64,000 nt of DNA from Oasisia sp. SBJ-2009 (taxonomy: Eukaryota; Annelida; Polychaeta; Sabellida; Siboglinidae), in NCBI GenBank assembly GCA_964017155.1, contig OZ024865.1, forward strand, positions 16,994,399 to 17,058,398. Direction: 5' to 3'. Each line of letters starts with the position of its first letter. The first letter of the stretch is position 1. A program made the position numbers and the translations under genes. Of the stretch, positions 11,870-21,889 are shown in pieces. A model generated the notes under the pieces. The model had not been told where the DNA came from. It saw nothing but the letters and a program-made list of their open reading frames with translations, and ran no database searches.

Positions 11870-12128
11870 CCCAGACTAACTGCCTAATTGCTGGGTGTGA
11901 GTACTGACGAGACTGGCTCTGCGCTCAATGTGTTGTTTTATGTACTGGTAACATCTCCCTTCATCAGCTGGTCTTCCCTGTTGTTTTCTGCTGTTTCCTC
12001 TTCCTCGTCGGCCTACTCCCCTTCCTCGTTTGTTCCCTATTGTTGTTGCCTTCAGCCAGCCTACAGAGAAGTCAACAAAACCCACATATTTACACATGCC
12101 AGGGATGGCATACACTGGGGTTGACTTA
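11870..12128. other. Unassigned segment upstream of the LINE
   Basis: The minus strand has an open stretch rich in Gly/Arg/Gln (GVGRRGRGNSRKQQGR). I do not recognise it as a known family. It may be transduced or host sequence beside the LINE 5' end. Confidence 0.35.
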
Positions 12129-12478
12129 AAGAGGCACTGTATGGAATTGAACCTTCCACGCGAAACGGCAAAATTTGGCCCACCCGCTATGAGGCAGCAC
12201 CGTCAGTACCTAAAAATATCTTGTTGATGTTGACGATGTTGCGCAGCGGAGCGGGAGACACAACTGCGAGAACTTACAAGAAAAGTTATGGCTTTTAAAA
12301 GTGATCCTGGAGAGTGCAGTTGTGGAAACATCTGTAATAGATTGGAAAAGAGAGGCGCATGTCCGTGCTTGATTCAACGTCAACAAGATATTTTTAGGTA
12401 CTGACGGTGCTGCCTCCTCGTGGGTCGTCCAAATTTTGCCGTTACACGTGGAAGGTTCAATCACATACAGTGCCTCTT
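12129..12478. mobile_element. Foldback MITE, about 350 bp
   Basis: Two inverted arms of about 105 bp (12129-12233 and about 12372-12478) match closely; both contain gcagcaccgtcagtacctaa and its complement, and the ends read AAGAGGCACTGTATG. The loop is about 140 bp. No coding capacity is visible. The target duplication is not clear. Confidence 0.8.
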
Positions 12479-13309
12479 CAGCTACGCTTTAATAAAGTGT
12501 TGATATATTATTTTATTGGTCTTTTCGCCTCTGCTAGATCGACCACAGATTAAAGTTTGTTTTAAAACTTAGAAATGACACCATTGACTGTCTTCAGAAT
12601 TCATATAACACACGGTAAGGTAGATGGTGAACTGATGGATTACAAGAATGTTTCGCAGAGACAATTTTAATTTGCTTCACTTGTGACCTTATGGAGTCAT
12701 GTCCTACTTACCCTTTTAATTCTTGTTCCACCTCAGGTTCTTCCATTTCTGCATTATTCCCTGCAATCACGACAACTGGTATTACCATCACACGACCAAA
12801 CAGACCAGTTAGTTGGTTGCAATGGTTGGTCTAACTGCCAATTTAAGGTTCAGCATAAAATCCTGCAGTAAAGGTAATTTGGTATATATTGGTATATATA
12901 ATTTACAAGATGTTGACAGCCAGGTAATGTTAAGCATGTGTTTCTGTTGAGGTTGAACTAATTCAAGGGTGCTAGTAGATCGTGTTTACTTGTGTCATAC
13001 AACTTCTAGAGTTGGTTCTGGTAGCCAGGATAAGAAAGGTTATGATAAGTGGTAAATGAGTACACCCTATGTCATACGTGACCCCATCTTGGAGGTAGGT
13101 GTCCTCACTTTGTACGAATACGACCATACATGGTAAGGGTGTTACTTCACCAGGTAGAAATGTTACCTCACCCGGGAGGAAGGGTCCTTATTTGGGGTGT
13201 ATCTGATCTCACTATGAAGGAACACGACCTCATGGGGTGATCTCATCGCATAGGAATATTCCCTCCCATGAGAGGATTGTTACATCACCTGGTAGTAATG
13301 TGATCTTAC
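12479..13309. other. 3' flank of the Ig-domain gene
   Basis: No further exon could be supported here, although the cytoplasmic tail and 3' end of the Ig gene should lie in or beyond this stretch. From about 13085 to 13310 the sequence is a degenerate array of elements resembling gttacctcacc and gatcttacctgg, apparently derived from the region around the last donor site. Confidence 0.45.
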
Positions 13310-13414
13310 CTGGTATGGGTTTCCAGTAGGTGAGGATGTAGACAGTGATACCAAGGACAGGCAGTAGGAGCACCAGACCAAGTGCTAGAGCTAGGTGAAG
13401 CAGGTCCAGAGGGG
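13310..13414 (-). CDS. Ig gene: second transmembrane exon (alternative?)
   Basis: The exon is 105 bp, phase 1 at both ends. The acceptor is ...gtggttgcag and the donor is GTAAGA. It encodes a hydrophobic helix (ALALGLVLLLPVLGITVYIL) followed by TYWKPIPG. The other transmembrane exon (13920-14033) also ends its helix with a WKP motif. Because both exons keep the frame, they could be mutually exclusive, giving two receptor forms, or this one could belong to a neighbouring paralogue. Confidence 0.6.
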
Positions 13415-16400
13415 CTGCAACCACAAGACAGGGACTACTAACTAGAGCCAGCAGAATTGTTAACAAGATTAAAGTAATGGATGTGATTCAATAAACAAGT
13501 ACTTATTTTACTACTTAAACGATCCATTCCTACTTCTAAGTGTACACATGATTATCACTTAGCACTTCTTTACAAGGACACATATTAATTTGCTGATGTT
13601 TTACAATGTAACACCACACAAGAGTGAACAAGGAACAGATAGATTGGTAGTCTGATGTGTTGGAGGCTTGGAGTGTGCATTTAATCACCCCTCCTTGATG
13701 GTTGTTATTTCTTCACGGATTAATCTAAGATGGGTATATTTAGAAATTGCGTTTTAATTTTCATCATTTCTATTCATACATAATGTGCACAAACATTCAA
13801 AAAGCCCGTAACACATGAGAAATGCAATGCACTTTATGATAAATTAACTGTACAACGGTCCTATTAAACAGAACCTTTATAGCTGCTTGAGCAGATGTTC
13901 AGCGATAAATTGCACGTACCAGCTGTGTTGTCTTTCTTTGCCGGTTTCCAGATAAAGAGAACAATCGCCACACTAATGAGCGAGATAATCACCAGGATCA
14001 CCACCACTACTGTCACCAACGGCCTGGAGTATGCTGCAAAATGACACCTCACCAATATATTGTGATATCCTATAAACATGTCAACGAGATAATATGATAT
14101 TTAATCAAATCATTCAAATGAGGATGTCACATAAATTATGTGACATCCTATTAAATCAGACAGGTCACATACGTGATATCCTACCAACTAAATGAGACAT
14201 ATAGTAATGTTACCCACAGATTGCGATACCCTGCAACAATTACAACTCACCAAACCAGTTTATATTCATCCATCTGTTATCCACATGATTGCAAGATGTG
14301 TTGGTGGTGGTCAGACATGGGGTCAAATACATTGAAATGTATTTAAATACAAATATTTTTGAGGGATTCAAATACAAATACTTTTAAATGCAAATGTATT
14401 TAAATACAAATACTTTTGAAAAGTATTTCAAATACTTTTTCAAATACTTTTCATTTTCAGGATATATTACTATATAGGTAAAAGAAACAAAACGATATAT
14501 CAAGCAGTTCATCTAGTTTATTGCTATTGTCTAAGTTGTCTGGTTACATTCAGTGGTCTAGTATCTATCTGGCTACTGCCCAGTGTTCAGTGTTCACTCT
14601 TGCCGAGTTCACTATTTCCCAGAGTTACACCGCAGAAACATCAGCTGCTAGAAAGTGTTGTCTGTGAGGTGGCAAGCCACCAACTTCTCTTAAGCCACAG
14701 GCTACAGGTGATGTTACAAGAAATCATAGCAAGAAACTAAAAGTAAAAAATCATTAAAACATGGCATCAAATATCGAAATATGTTATCATAAAAATACAG
14801 ATACTTATAATAAAAAATATTTATAATAATAATAAAACATATTAAATTATTATGAATGTAAAAGTACTAAAAGCAGCTCAGAATAATAAATAAATAAGTA
14901 AATTCTAAAACTTAAAACGTCCGTCAATGTTCGTGAGTAAAAAGCTCTTTTGAATAAATAAGTTTTAAGGACTCTTTTGAACTGGTATAATGAATCACAT
15001 GTTCACATATTGCGTGGTAGATCGTTCCATAAGTGAGGAGCAGTGATGTAGAATGCATGATCACCGAACTGGCGGAGATTTGCCCTGTTTACAATCAGTA
15101 GGGACTCTGATGACGATCGCAATGTTCTGATTGGCTGGTAGAACTCGAGCAGATCGGAGAGGTAGCTAGGCGCAAGTAGATGATTGGCTTTGTAAGTTGT
15201 TAGTATTATCTTGTACTGAATTGAATATCGCACGGGGAGCCAATGGAGAGTCTCTAAAAGTGGTATTACGTGGTCGTAACGACTAGCTTTCACCACAACT
15301 CGAGCTGCTGCATTTTGTGCTCTCTGCAGTTTGTCTAATAAGACGTCCGGTAAGCCGTAGAGACAGCTGTTTCCGTAGTCGAGTCATGATATAACAAGAG
15401 CGTGGACCAAAAGTGTCAGGCTTTTATCACGTTTCAAACATACACATGTTAGAAATAATGGTGGTGGTTGACAGGCTGCTGAAGTGTTCTCCATAGTCAG
15501 CTACAGAAAAGTTCATGTTTGCATGCATTTCATGCTTTCAAAAATATAAATATTAATGAATTTGAGATAAACTTTATAAATTATTCACAAAGGCACTCCG
15601 GTAAACCACTTCATAAACAAGTGACAAGTTAAAGTGCACCAATAACATTGCTAATCAATGAAAGGGAAAACTTAATTGTTGAGTTATCCTAACTTTTTGT
15701 CTTCGTTTTTCTTAGGATGCCACTCTCTGGTGTCGAGTGGCTAGCGTTATAGGACACGAGCTCAGGAAATATCATGCTCAAAGCCAAACATGCTCTGCAA
15801 CTAAAAAAGACGAGAAGCAACGTAAAGAAACAAGAAACTGCTTCATGTATTTGCTCCAAAGAAGCCGCAGCAAAAGACAAGATGCTGTAAGGAAATGTGT
15901 AGCTCCCCATCATCATTGTCAGGAAGAATCCGCCAAAGAAAAAGCAAGGCATGTACCATTTTACAGCAGTATTAGTTTTGCTAAAGTAGCTACTAAGGTG
16001 AGGATAGCTCTACTTTCAACTCCTCGCCACAAAAATGATACCTGTAGAAGTTTGTACACCACTGAGTGTGATGAAGTTCCGTATATTGTGTGGTGTTGTA
16101 GGATATAAATATTCACAAGTCACTGTATGCCTTAATGTTTTAGACTGGTCAATAATATTTTGAGACATGATGTGCTGAAAGACTAAAAACAGTAACATGA
16201 ATGACGATGGAATTGCCCATACGTACCGTGAGGCACAATCACCACACATGCTTTCTGGCTGGCTATGACAGTCCTGTTGTCATTGAAGTGGGTGACACAT
16301 GTCACTCGCACCAAATCCTTCAGGTCCTTCAGGACAATGGTCGCATTGCCTACGCATGTCACAATGCCATTCACTGCAGTCTTGCACTTGGCTGCGGTCG

Positions 16401-18359
16401 ACTGATTCACCACCAGGGCTGGGGTTGCCGGGTCGACTGTCCACGACAAACGTGAACTTGGCTTTGAGGAAGCGGAACCATATATTGTGAGGACAGCGTC
16501 TGTTGACTCTGATAAATACACCTCCTCACAATCCTGGTAGTGCCGGCCGTTCAGTCGAATTGCCTCGTTAAATGGCTTCGCTGAAAGGCAAAAAGGCACA
16601 GTTGCAGGGTTAAATCAAATCAGCGTCACTGTTAATTAATGCCTGCGTTAGCGGTGCATCCAAATTTGAGAATACCATACGTAACAGTCAGTATAACACA
16701 GCAGATCAGTTATTAGCAGCAGCATCACACACTAGCTAGAGATGTGTTAGTTAAGCAAAATCAATCAACCATTTGATCGTGTTGCAGGTGGAATGTTTCA
16801 AATTGCAAACATTGTTCCAAGCTTAGTAAAGTAACTACTAAACATAAACTGGCAGACAGTAAACCTCCAAGAACGTAATATTACATAAAAAAATAAACAT
16901 AGAAGCTGGCACCTTTGCTTTGAAGTGTCCGGTAGATGGACTATCAAACAATAGGCACATTTACCCTAATCTATTCCAATCCAAGTCAGAAATATGAATG
17001 AATGCTTTCTGATATAATATAATCTACACATGGCCTTGGAGTGTGATTTATTTCAGCCGTACAAATGTCCGTGTGCATCCTGCACATATATACCAGATAT
17101 ATGATCCTATTCAAATGTGCATCTGACGTGGAGACGGGTCTCTAGATAAAGGAGTTACTTACCGTTGACTGTAAGTGTTGTGAAGTGTCTGAACGGAAGG
17201 AAGTGTTTGTCTGCAAACACCATACACTTGTAGTACCATGGGTCATCAGTAGCGTCCTGCAGGGAGACGTTTGAGAACTTGAGGGTTGGGGGGAAGACCT
17301 CCGCACTGGCTCGACCTGCCATGGGGCCATAGAAGGACACACGAGGGTCATCAGCAATGTCATACTCCGCCATTAACGTGTCTTCTCCACCAACTTTCGT
17401 CCAGGCGACTGACAGGAGGCTTGTCTTGTTGAACGGGTGCTCACAGGGTAGGGTAACAGTGTCTGACTGATAGGCCACTATGTGTGTGTGTTTTGTTGAC
17501 ACCTGGGCTACAGTGGGGAAATACAGTCAACAGTGTAAGATGTCATAGACAATTTGCATTGTACAGATACAAGACAGTGATGTAATGTATACATAGATGC
17601 ACATGTGTATATTTTATACACAGGCAGTCGCACCTCATTGTAAATGGAGCGCATCACAGAACATAGTAAAAATCTTACTTTTGCTATGTACTGTTTGTAG
17701 TGTATAGATTCCCCCTACTGAACTATGTGTAAGAAATATACACTTGGACATGTGGTACTCTAGAAATGTGCATGTGCACCATGTATATTGCAAGGAGTGT
17801 CTGGTAACAAAATATGTAGTGCACATAAACCTGTATTTTATTTGTTTCACATTCAGTCGAATATTGTTATTGGTCTTCACCCTCTGATTCATAAGCAATA
17901 TATTTGCAATTTACAAGTCGGCCAAGGCACCCATTCACTGGTAGGATATAAACACAATTTTGAGAGATCATCACAAAAACCAAGCACTAGTTACACAATA
18001 GAGAGGTGTCAAAATGATCAGATTGGTGCTGTGTTTCCAAAGGCAGAGCAGAAGCCAGAGTATACAACAATGAATTCAATTGTGCAGTTGTAAATTTAGT
18101 TAAATTTCTTATTTGTCAAAAAAATGTAAGACACACCTATAAAAGACAACCACAAGGAGAACTTCATAAAACAAGTGACAATAATTACAGAGTTACTAGT
18201 ATTATACATACATTACTAGTGCACATTCCCCTGGCCACAGAAATTCAGTGTCCATGACTAACTGCGTTATATCTGATTCGTGTTATGGCGCAACTATATC
18301 GTACCTTGGGCAGCACATGTGACGAACAGGCAGATGAATAAAGTCTTCATACTTGGCAT
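13310..18359 (-). CDS. Two-Ig-domain type I membrane protein (spliced gene, partial 3' end)
   Basis: This minus-strand gene is reconstructed from five exon candidates: 18359-18305 (signal peptide), 17507-17163 (Ig V-like), 16580-16227 (second Ig-like), 14033-13920 (transmembrane) and 13414-13310 (alternative or second transmembrane). All joins are GT-AG and phase 1, the usual phase of extracellular Ig modules. The product up to the first transmembrane exon is about 289 residues, with several N-glycosylation sequons (NKT, NVS, NQS, NAT, NRT), so a cell-surface receptor or ligand is likely. Such proteins in invertebrates often act in adhesion or immunity; which one this is cannot be told. The cytoplasmic end was not found. 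Confidence 0.75.
13920..14033 (-). CDS. Ig gene: transmembrane exon
   Basis: The exon is 114 bp, phase 1 at both ends, acceptor ...cattttgcag, donor GTACGT. It encodes a short stalk (AYSRPL), a helix of about 24 hydrophobic residues (VTVVVVILVIISLISVAIVL) and a basic stop-transfer segment (FIWKPAKKDN), as expected for a type I membrane protein. Confidence 0.7.
14121..14149. repeat. 29-bp near-perfect palindrome
   Basis: aggatgtcacataa is followed after one base by its exact reverse complement. It lies in an Ig-gene intron, among loose repeats of gtgatatccta (about 14068, 14175). Confidence 0.85.
14313..14460. repeat. Partial copy of the agacatggggtcaaatac MITE
   Basis: The segment starts with cagacatggggtcaaatac, the same terminus as the hairpin MITE at 20878-21021, and continues with caaatac/gtatttaaa repeats, but no opposite end is present. 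It is a truncated or rearranged copy. Confidence 0.65.
14461..14930. other. AT-rich intron sequence
   Basis: Intron of the Ig gene. No exon or element is recognised; from 14750 it is A/T-rich and probably contains the 3' tail of the adjacent LINE fragment. Confidence 0.45.
14931..15445 (-). mobile_element. CR1-like LINE 3' fragment in an Ig-gene intron
   Basis: The minus strand reads LQRAQNAAARVVVKASRYDH, LETLHWLPVRYSIQYKIILT and APHLWNDLPRNM, the C-terminal domain of CR1/Jockey-like ORF2. It carries a frameshift near 15300 and no RT core. It lies in the same orientation as the host gene. Confidence 0.8.
15446..15685. other. Intron sequence, nothing recognised
   Basis: AT-rich intron sequence between the LINE fragment and the unidentified open frame. 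No repeat ends or exon signals stand out. Confidence 0.4.
15716..16108 (+). other. Unidentified plus-strand open frame antisense to the Ig gene
   Basis: About 130 codons are open in one frame, from an acceptor-like site (cgtttttcttag, ends about 15715) to a stop at 16106. The product is Lys/Arg- and Cys-rich (KKDEKQRKETRNCFMYLLQR, then KCVAPHHHC). I recognise no family. It may be a transposon or pseudogene fragment; chance openness cannot be excluded. Confidence 0.25.
16227..16580 (-). CDS. Ig gene: second Ig-like domain exon
   Basis: The exon is 354 bp, phase 1 at both ends, acceptor ...tgcctttcag, donor GTACGT. It encodes 118 residues: an early Cys in YQDCEEVYLS, a Trp in SSRLSWTVD and a later Cys in LVRVTCVTHFND, the C-W-C core of an Ig fold. 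Extra Cys residues (CKTAVNGIVTC) may form a second disulphide. Three sequons (NQS, NAT, NRT) suggest glycosylation. It follows the V-like domain and precedes the transmembrane exon. Confidence 0.72.
16600..17160. other. Ig-gene intron
   Basis: Intron between the two Ig-domain exons. I see no repeat with defined ends and no further exon. Confidence 0.5.
17163..17507 (-). CDS. Ig gene: V-like Ig domain exon
   Basis: The exon is 345 bp, phase 1 at both ends, acceptor ...ccccactgtag, donor GTAAGT. It encodes 115 residues with the V-set pattern: first Cys in VTLPCEHPFN, Trp in VAWTKVGGED, an F-strand region with LQDATDDPWYYKCMVFAD (YxC) and a G-strand TTLTVNG. The domain follows the signal peptide directly. 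The arrangement resembles B7/butyrophilin-like or invertebrate variable-type Ig proteins by layout only. Confidence 0.8.
17520..18300. other. Ig-gene intron 1
   Basis: Intron between the signal-peptide and V-like exons. Open frames on both strands near 17640-18090 have no recognisable domain and no bounding splice logic; nothing is called. Confidence 0.5.
18305..18359 (-). CDS. Ig gene: signal-peptide exon with start codon
   Basis: The exon encodes MPSMKTLFICLFVTCAAQ, a short basic start and a hydrophobic core ending in small residues, as in a cleavable signal peptide. It ends in phase 1 before a GTAC donor, matching the V-like exon. An acceptor-like tttcag lies just upstream of the ATG, so there may be a 5' untranslated exon further right. 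A (TAAAG)n stretch (18370-18395) lies beyond. Confidence 0.72.
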
Positions 18360-18399
18360 TCTGAAAGTAAAATAAAGTAAAGTAAAGTAAAGATAAGTC

Positions 18400-18963
18400 C
18401 TAAACAGTCCAGTATCCAGATCCCAGTGGTCATCAAGGCAGACTTGTTCAATCGAACGTCATCTCACCACAGTTGTCAACCTTTCTAGTTACTAGGGTTG
18501 TCATCAGATGCCACCGCTAATTCAGTCAGAAAAAATCCATTAAGATTTTACCGCTTTTAAAGGATATAAAACACCTTTTAATATACAGCCTACAGGTGAT
18601 AATCTACACCAATAAGCACACTTAGCAAACAGATACTGAATTCAGTTTCAGAAAGAAACACTATATAGTCCATTATATTGACAGATGTAAGAGCAGTTAT
18701 ACAATTTAATATAAGTTTAAATCAGGCCTCAAGAGAGTGGCTCACGGAATTTGTCGACTGTTAACATTTCTGATATGTAGAAGAGCATAGTGGATATGGT
18801 AAATCTAATTAACTATCTCTGTTTTTTAAATGCATTGCAAGTTGTTGGCGAATGGTTTAAGAAAACGAATGAAAGTAGAAAGAGGCATGTGGACCTTAAC
18901 GCTTCAAAAGTAATACTACCACTCTACCCAAATTTTTTTTTAGCGAGTTATATACAGAATAAT
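18400..18963. other. Intergenic spacer
   Basis: Region upstream of the Ig gene and left of the TTAA element. No gene, repeat with defined ends or clear core promoter is seen. Confidence 0.45.
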
Positions 18964-19099
18964 TTAAAGGAACGCAAAACCGAAAAGTTACATGCTATGC
19001 ACGTGAAAGAGTAAATAAAAACAAACTATTTTGAACGGTAATCACATTTTTAATGTCAATGGTTTATTAGTAAAAAAAATCTGAACACCTTTTCTATCA

Positions 19100-20839
19100 A
19101 AGTTTGTAAGTTGCGCCATTTTGACTGATGTGTGACGTCAATAATGCTCGCAGTCTGGCAATTCTGTATTTAAAAATAATCGCTAGGTGGCGCTGTGTAC
19201 ATCCGATTCGTGTAGGCGAACCGACCTGATTTTCGTTCAGAAATAGCTGAATTTCGATTGCAACGATAAGGGCCAACATTTTCAAGATAGAACTGAACGC
19301 GCTGGTAAACCTGGTAAAGAAGACCCGCCGGAAGCCGAAATGCAGAGGCGAGTAACAAGCCGAGGCGACATTGAGTGATCGACAAGTGGTCGAAACTCGC
19401 CGAAACTTCGAAAGGCGAATGTATGCTGTTACTGTGGATACCCGTTACTGTAACTGTATTGTTAGGAGGAAGACTCAAAAATCTGTCGGTGAAGGTAAGC
19501 ATTTATGTGTCTAATATGAGAAATGTTGCCCTAAATGTTCATTATGAAATCTGGGCTGGATGTTAATTTAAGTAATTAAAATATCAACGCCAACGGAGTC
19601 GATGGTGGGTCAGTGACACTGTCACTGACAGATATGCTGATGGCCACCTCGCATTCGGTGCCATGTATTATTCTCCAAGTCAGTGGTGTAGTGTCGGATA
19701 TGTTATACCCAACTTGAAGTTACCCAATTTGAAACACATCATATCACATATGGGGTCATGGCTCTCCGATTTATCTCAGCCTGACACAGACTGACAGAGT
19801 GACAGGCTCGGTCCTTCGCCCATGTTTTCAGGAATCAATTTCCAAATTGCCCACAAATCATTGAAATGTGGAAAAAATGCAGATTAATTGTTGTTTTTTC
19901 AAATACTGGACATTATTATATTAACAGCAGCGACTGTGGCATGTTTTTTGTATTATTGACATAGCATGACCTGTGCGACTAAAAAACAGATGTGTGTCAA
20001 TATTGATTGTTCTTTTAATAGGCGTGGTATATTTAAAGCGAGGGTTTGGAGCCTAATTCTGGAGGGCTAAATAAAGAAAGAAAATCACCACCCATGTTCT
20101 TTATGAAATCAACTTCATGCTGAATAATAAAGTTGTTTTTAGCTGAATATATGTCTCTATTAAAAATAACCATTTTGAACTGGGTAAAAGTAACACAACT
20201 AGCAGAACAAATATTCTAAACTATAACATATGTGGATATATTTATGTATATTCTGTGGTGGTCTTAATTGCAATGTAACTTTGTTGTCGTGTCAAGGTAA
20301 CCATAATAGTAGCTGTGATGTTCTATATTGTGCTAATAATATTTCTTATTCATGAAAAACTCATTTATACATCTGGTTCTGTTTCAGATGTGCCATGATA
20401 TATTACAAATGGCCATGGATTTTATAGTCTGTGTTTGGAGCAGACAGTGCTTCCAAATGTCACATATATCTGCCAACAAAGATGTAAGTATAATATTATG
20501 TTCATGTATTTATAACAACAGTGAAATGTGTTGCTCACAATTTATTGACAATGAAAATAACATTAGAGTAACCAGAACACCAAACATTTTATATAATACA
20601 AATGACATTTCATACAATGAAAACACCACATATTATTCCATAGTAGAAATATACCCAAAAAATTAGGTTTAACAGTAAATGATGTAGGATCATTCTAGAA
20701 CATTTCGAGTAGCATGGCCAGTTGTCCACTATGTGAGAATTGAAAAAAGTTCCAGTGATTTTATAAAAACAGAACATGTATTCTATTGTATTTTCTACAA
20801 TGATAATGGATTGAGTTACCTCCATTTTCATATGTCACC
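19100..20839. other. Interior of the TTAA element, left part
   Basis: No convincing coding region. Around 19340-19495 a GC-richer stretch ends in a donor-like GTAAGC, with a Cys-containing frame that could be a worn 5' exon, but I cannot identify it. Confidence 0.4.
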
Positions 20840-21330
20840 TGTCAACACAGTTCTTATATAGTGCAGTATCCAATCCTCAGACATGGGGTCAAATACATTT
20901 GTATTTGAAAGTATTTAAATAGTTTTAAGTAACGTAATTGATGTTTAGTAATTAAATGTATTTGGATTCCTCAAGAGTATTTGTATTTAAATAAATGTCA
21001 ACGTATTTGACCCCATGTCTGCTCGGCATTGTCCAAAGTGCTTTACACTTTACTCCCTGGCATACCTATTCAGTTAAAACCATCTCATGACTGTGGGAAG
21101 CATCCAGCCAAGCTGTAATTAATGAATCAAGACGGTTCGTGTTACAAATATCCACCACTGTCAATAGCCAGTTACTTGTTTACACAGCCGAGTGAATTGG
21201 AGCAATGACGGGTGAACAGACTTGCCCAAGGTTCGACACAGCAGCACATGGTTTCGTTCTCGTAGTTGAGAGTCTGAAGCCAAGTCCAAAGCTTTAAACC
21301 ACTGTGCCACTATACATAGTTGATATATTT
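20840..21330 (+). mobile_element. L2/MIR-like LINE or SINE 3' tail, split by a hairpin MITE
   Basis: After removing the MITE at 20878-21021, the sequence reads ttcttatatagtgcagtatc ... gtgctttacactttactc ... agacttgcccaaggttcgac ... taaaccactgtgccac. The ACTTGCCCAAGG...CACAGCA and ACCACTGTGCCAC blocks are the conserved 3' pattern of L2-type LINEs and of the SINEs that use their machinery. A second, shorter copy lies inverted at 62285-62375. Confidence 0.65.
20878..21021. mobile_element. 144-bp hairpin MITE
   Basis: The ends are perfect inverted repeats (CAGACATGGGGTCAAATAC at the left, its complement at the right), and the interior is further self-complementary with caaatac/gtattt words. The related tail at 62285-62375 lacks the insert, which supports an insertion. 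A truncated copy is at 14313. Confidence 0.8.
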
Positions 21331-21339
21331 ATTTAAGCC

Positions 21340-21880
21340 TTATTTTATTTCAGGAGTCCAAGTCGGCCATATACAGAGAATTTTACCCGGTGGATCCATG
21401 ACAGGCTTGGTCGAAGGGTACAGAGAGTCATACCAGTGTATACCGGCCATAAGATCGAACTTCTGTGCTCTCAGCAGAGAACAAGATCTAGGATAACACT
21501 TGGCACTTGTTGACTGCTGCCCTTGCGAATTATCAGTTGATTTGTGAATAAGCAGTTGGATTGTCAATGAACAAATCAACTGACTCTTGACACCAGCAGA
21601 CCTTCTTTCATTAGCTAGGGCATATCTGAACCAAGGATTGCAATTCTGACATGGACAGTCGTTGTGGGCAGCGGCCAGAGTTCTGACAAAGATGTAATTC
21701 ACCATTCACTCATTCTTCCCACCACAGTGTGGTGGATCTGCAGGTAAACATACAGCTGTAGTGTCTTCTGCAGCTCCAATTACTTGCGTCTTGACCAGAA
21801 AACAGCCATGTTGTCAAGGTTCACTAGGACGTGGCCGGACGTTCTTGCTAGAGCCATGGTTCCATCCTATAAATAAACAG
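21340..21880 (-). pseudogene. Unidentified minus-strand coding segments inside the TTAA element
   Basis: Two minus-strand stretches look exonic. One (about 21869-21786) reads DGTMALARTSGHVLVNLDNM and is preceded by an acceptor-like tttatttatag. The other (21705-21340, 121 codons) has NDCPCQNCNPWFRYALANER and later DLMAGIHWYDSLYP. I do not recognise the family. The position inside the transposon, downstream of the CpG-rich right end, suggests remains of the element's own gene or of a captured host gene. Confidence 0.4.
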
Positions 21881-21889
21881 GACATGCTG

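Noticed and set aside
19097..19566. Possible THAP exon at the left end of the large TTAA element
   Set aside because: Cys residues and a donor-like site are present, but the C2CH spacing does not fit; left unassigned.
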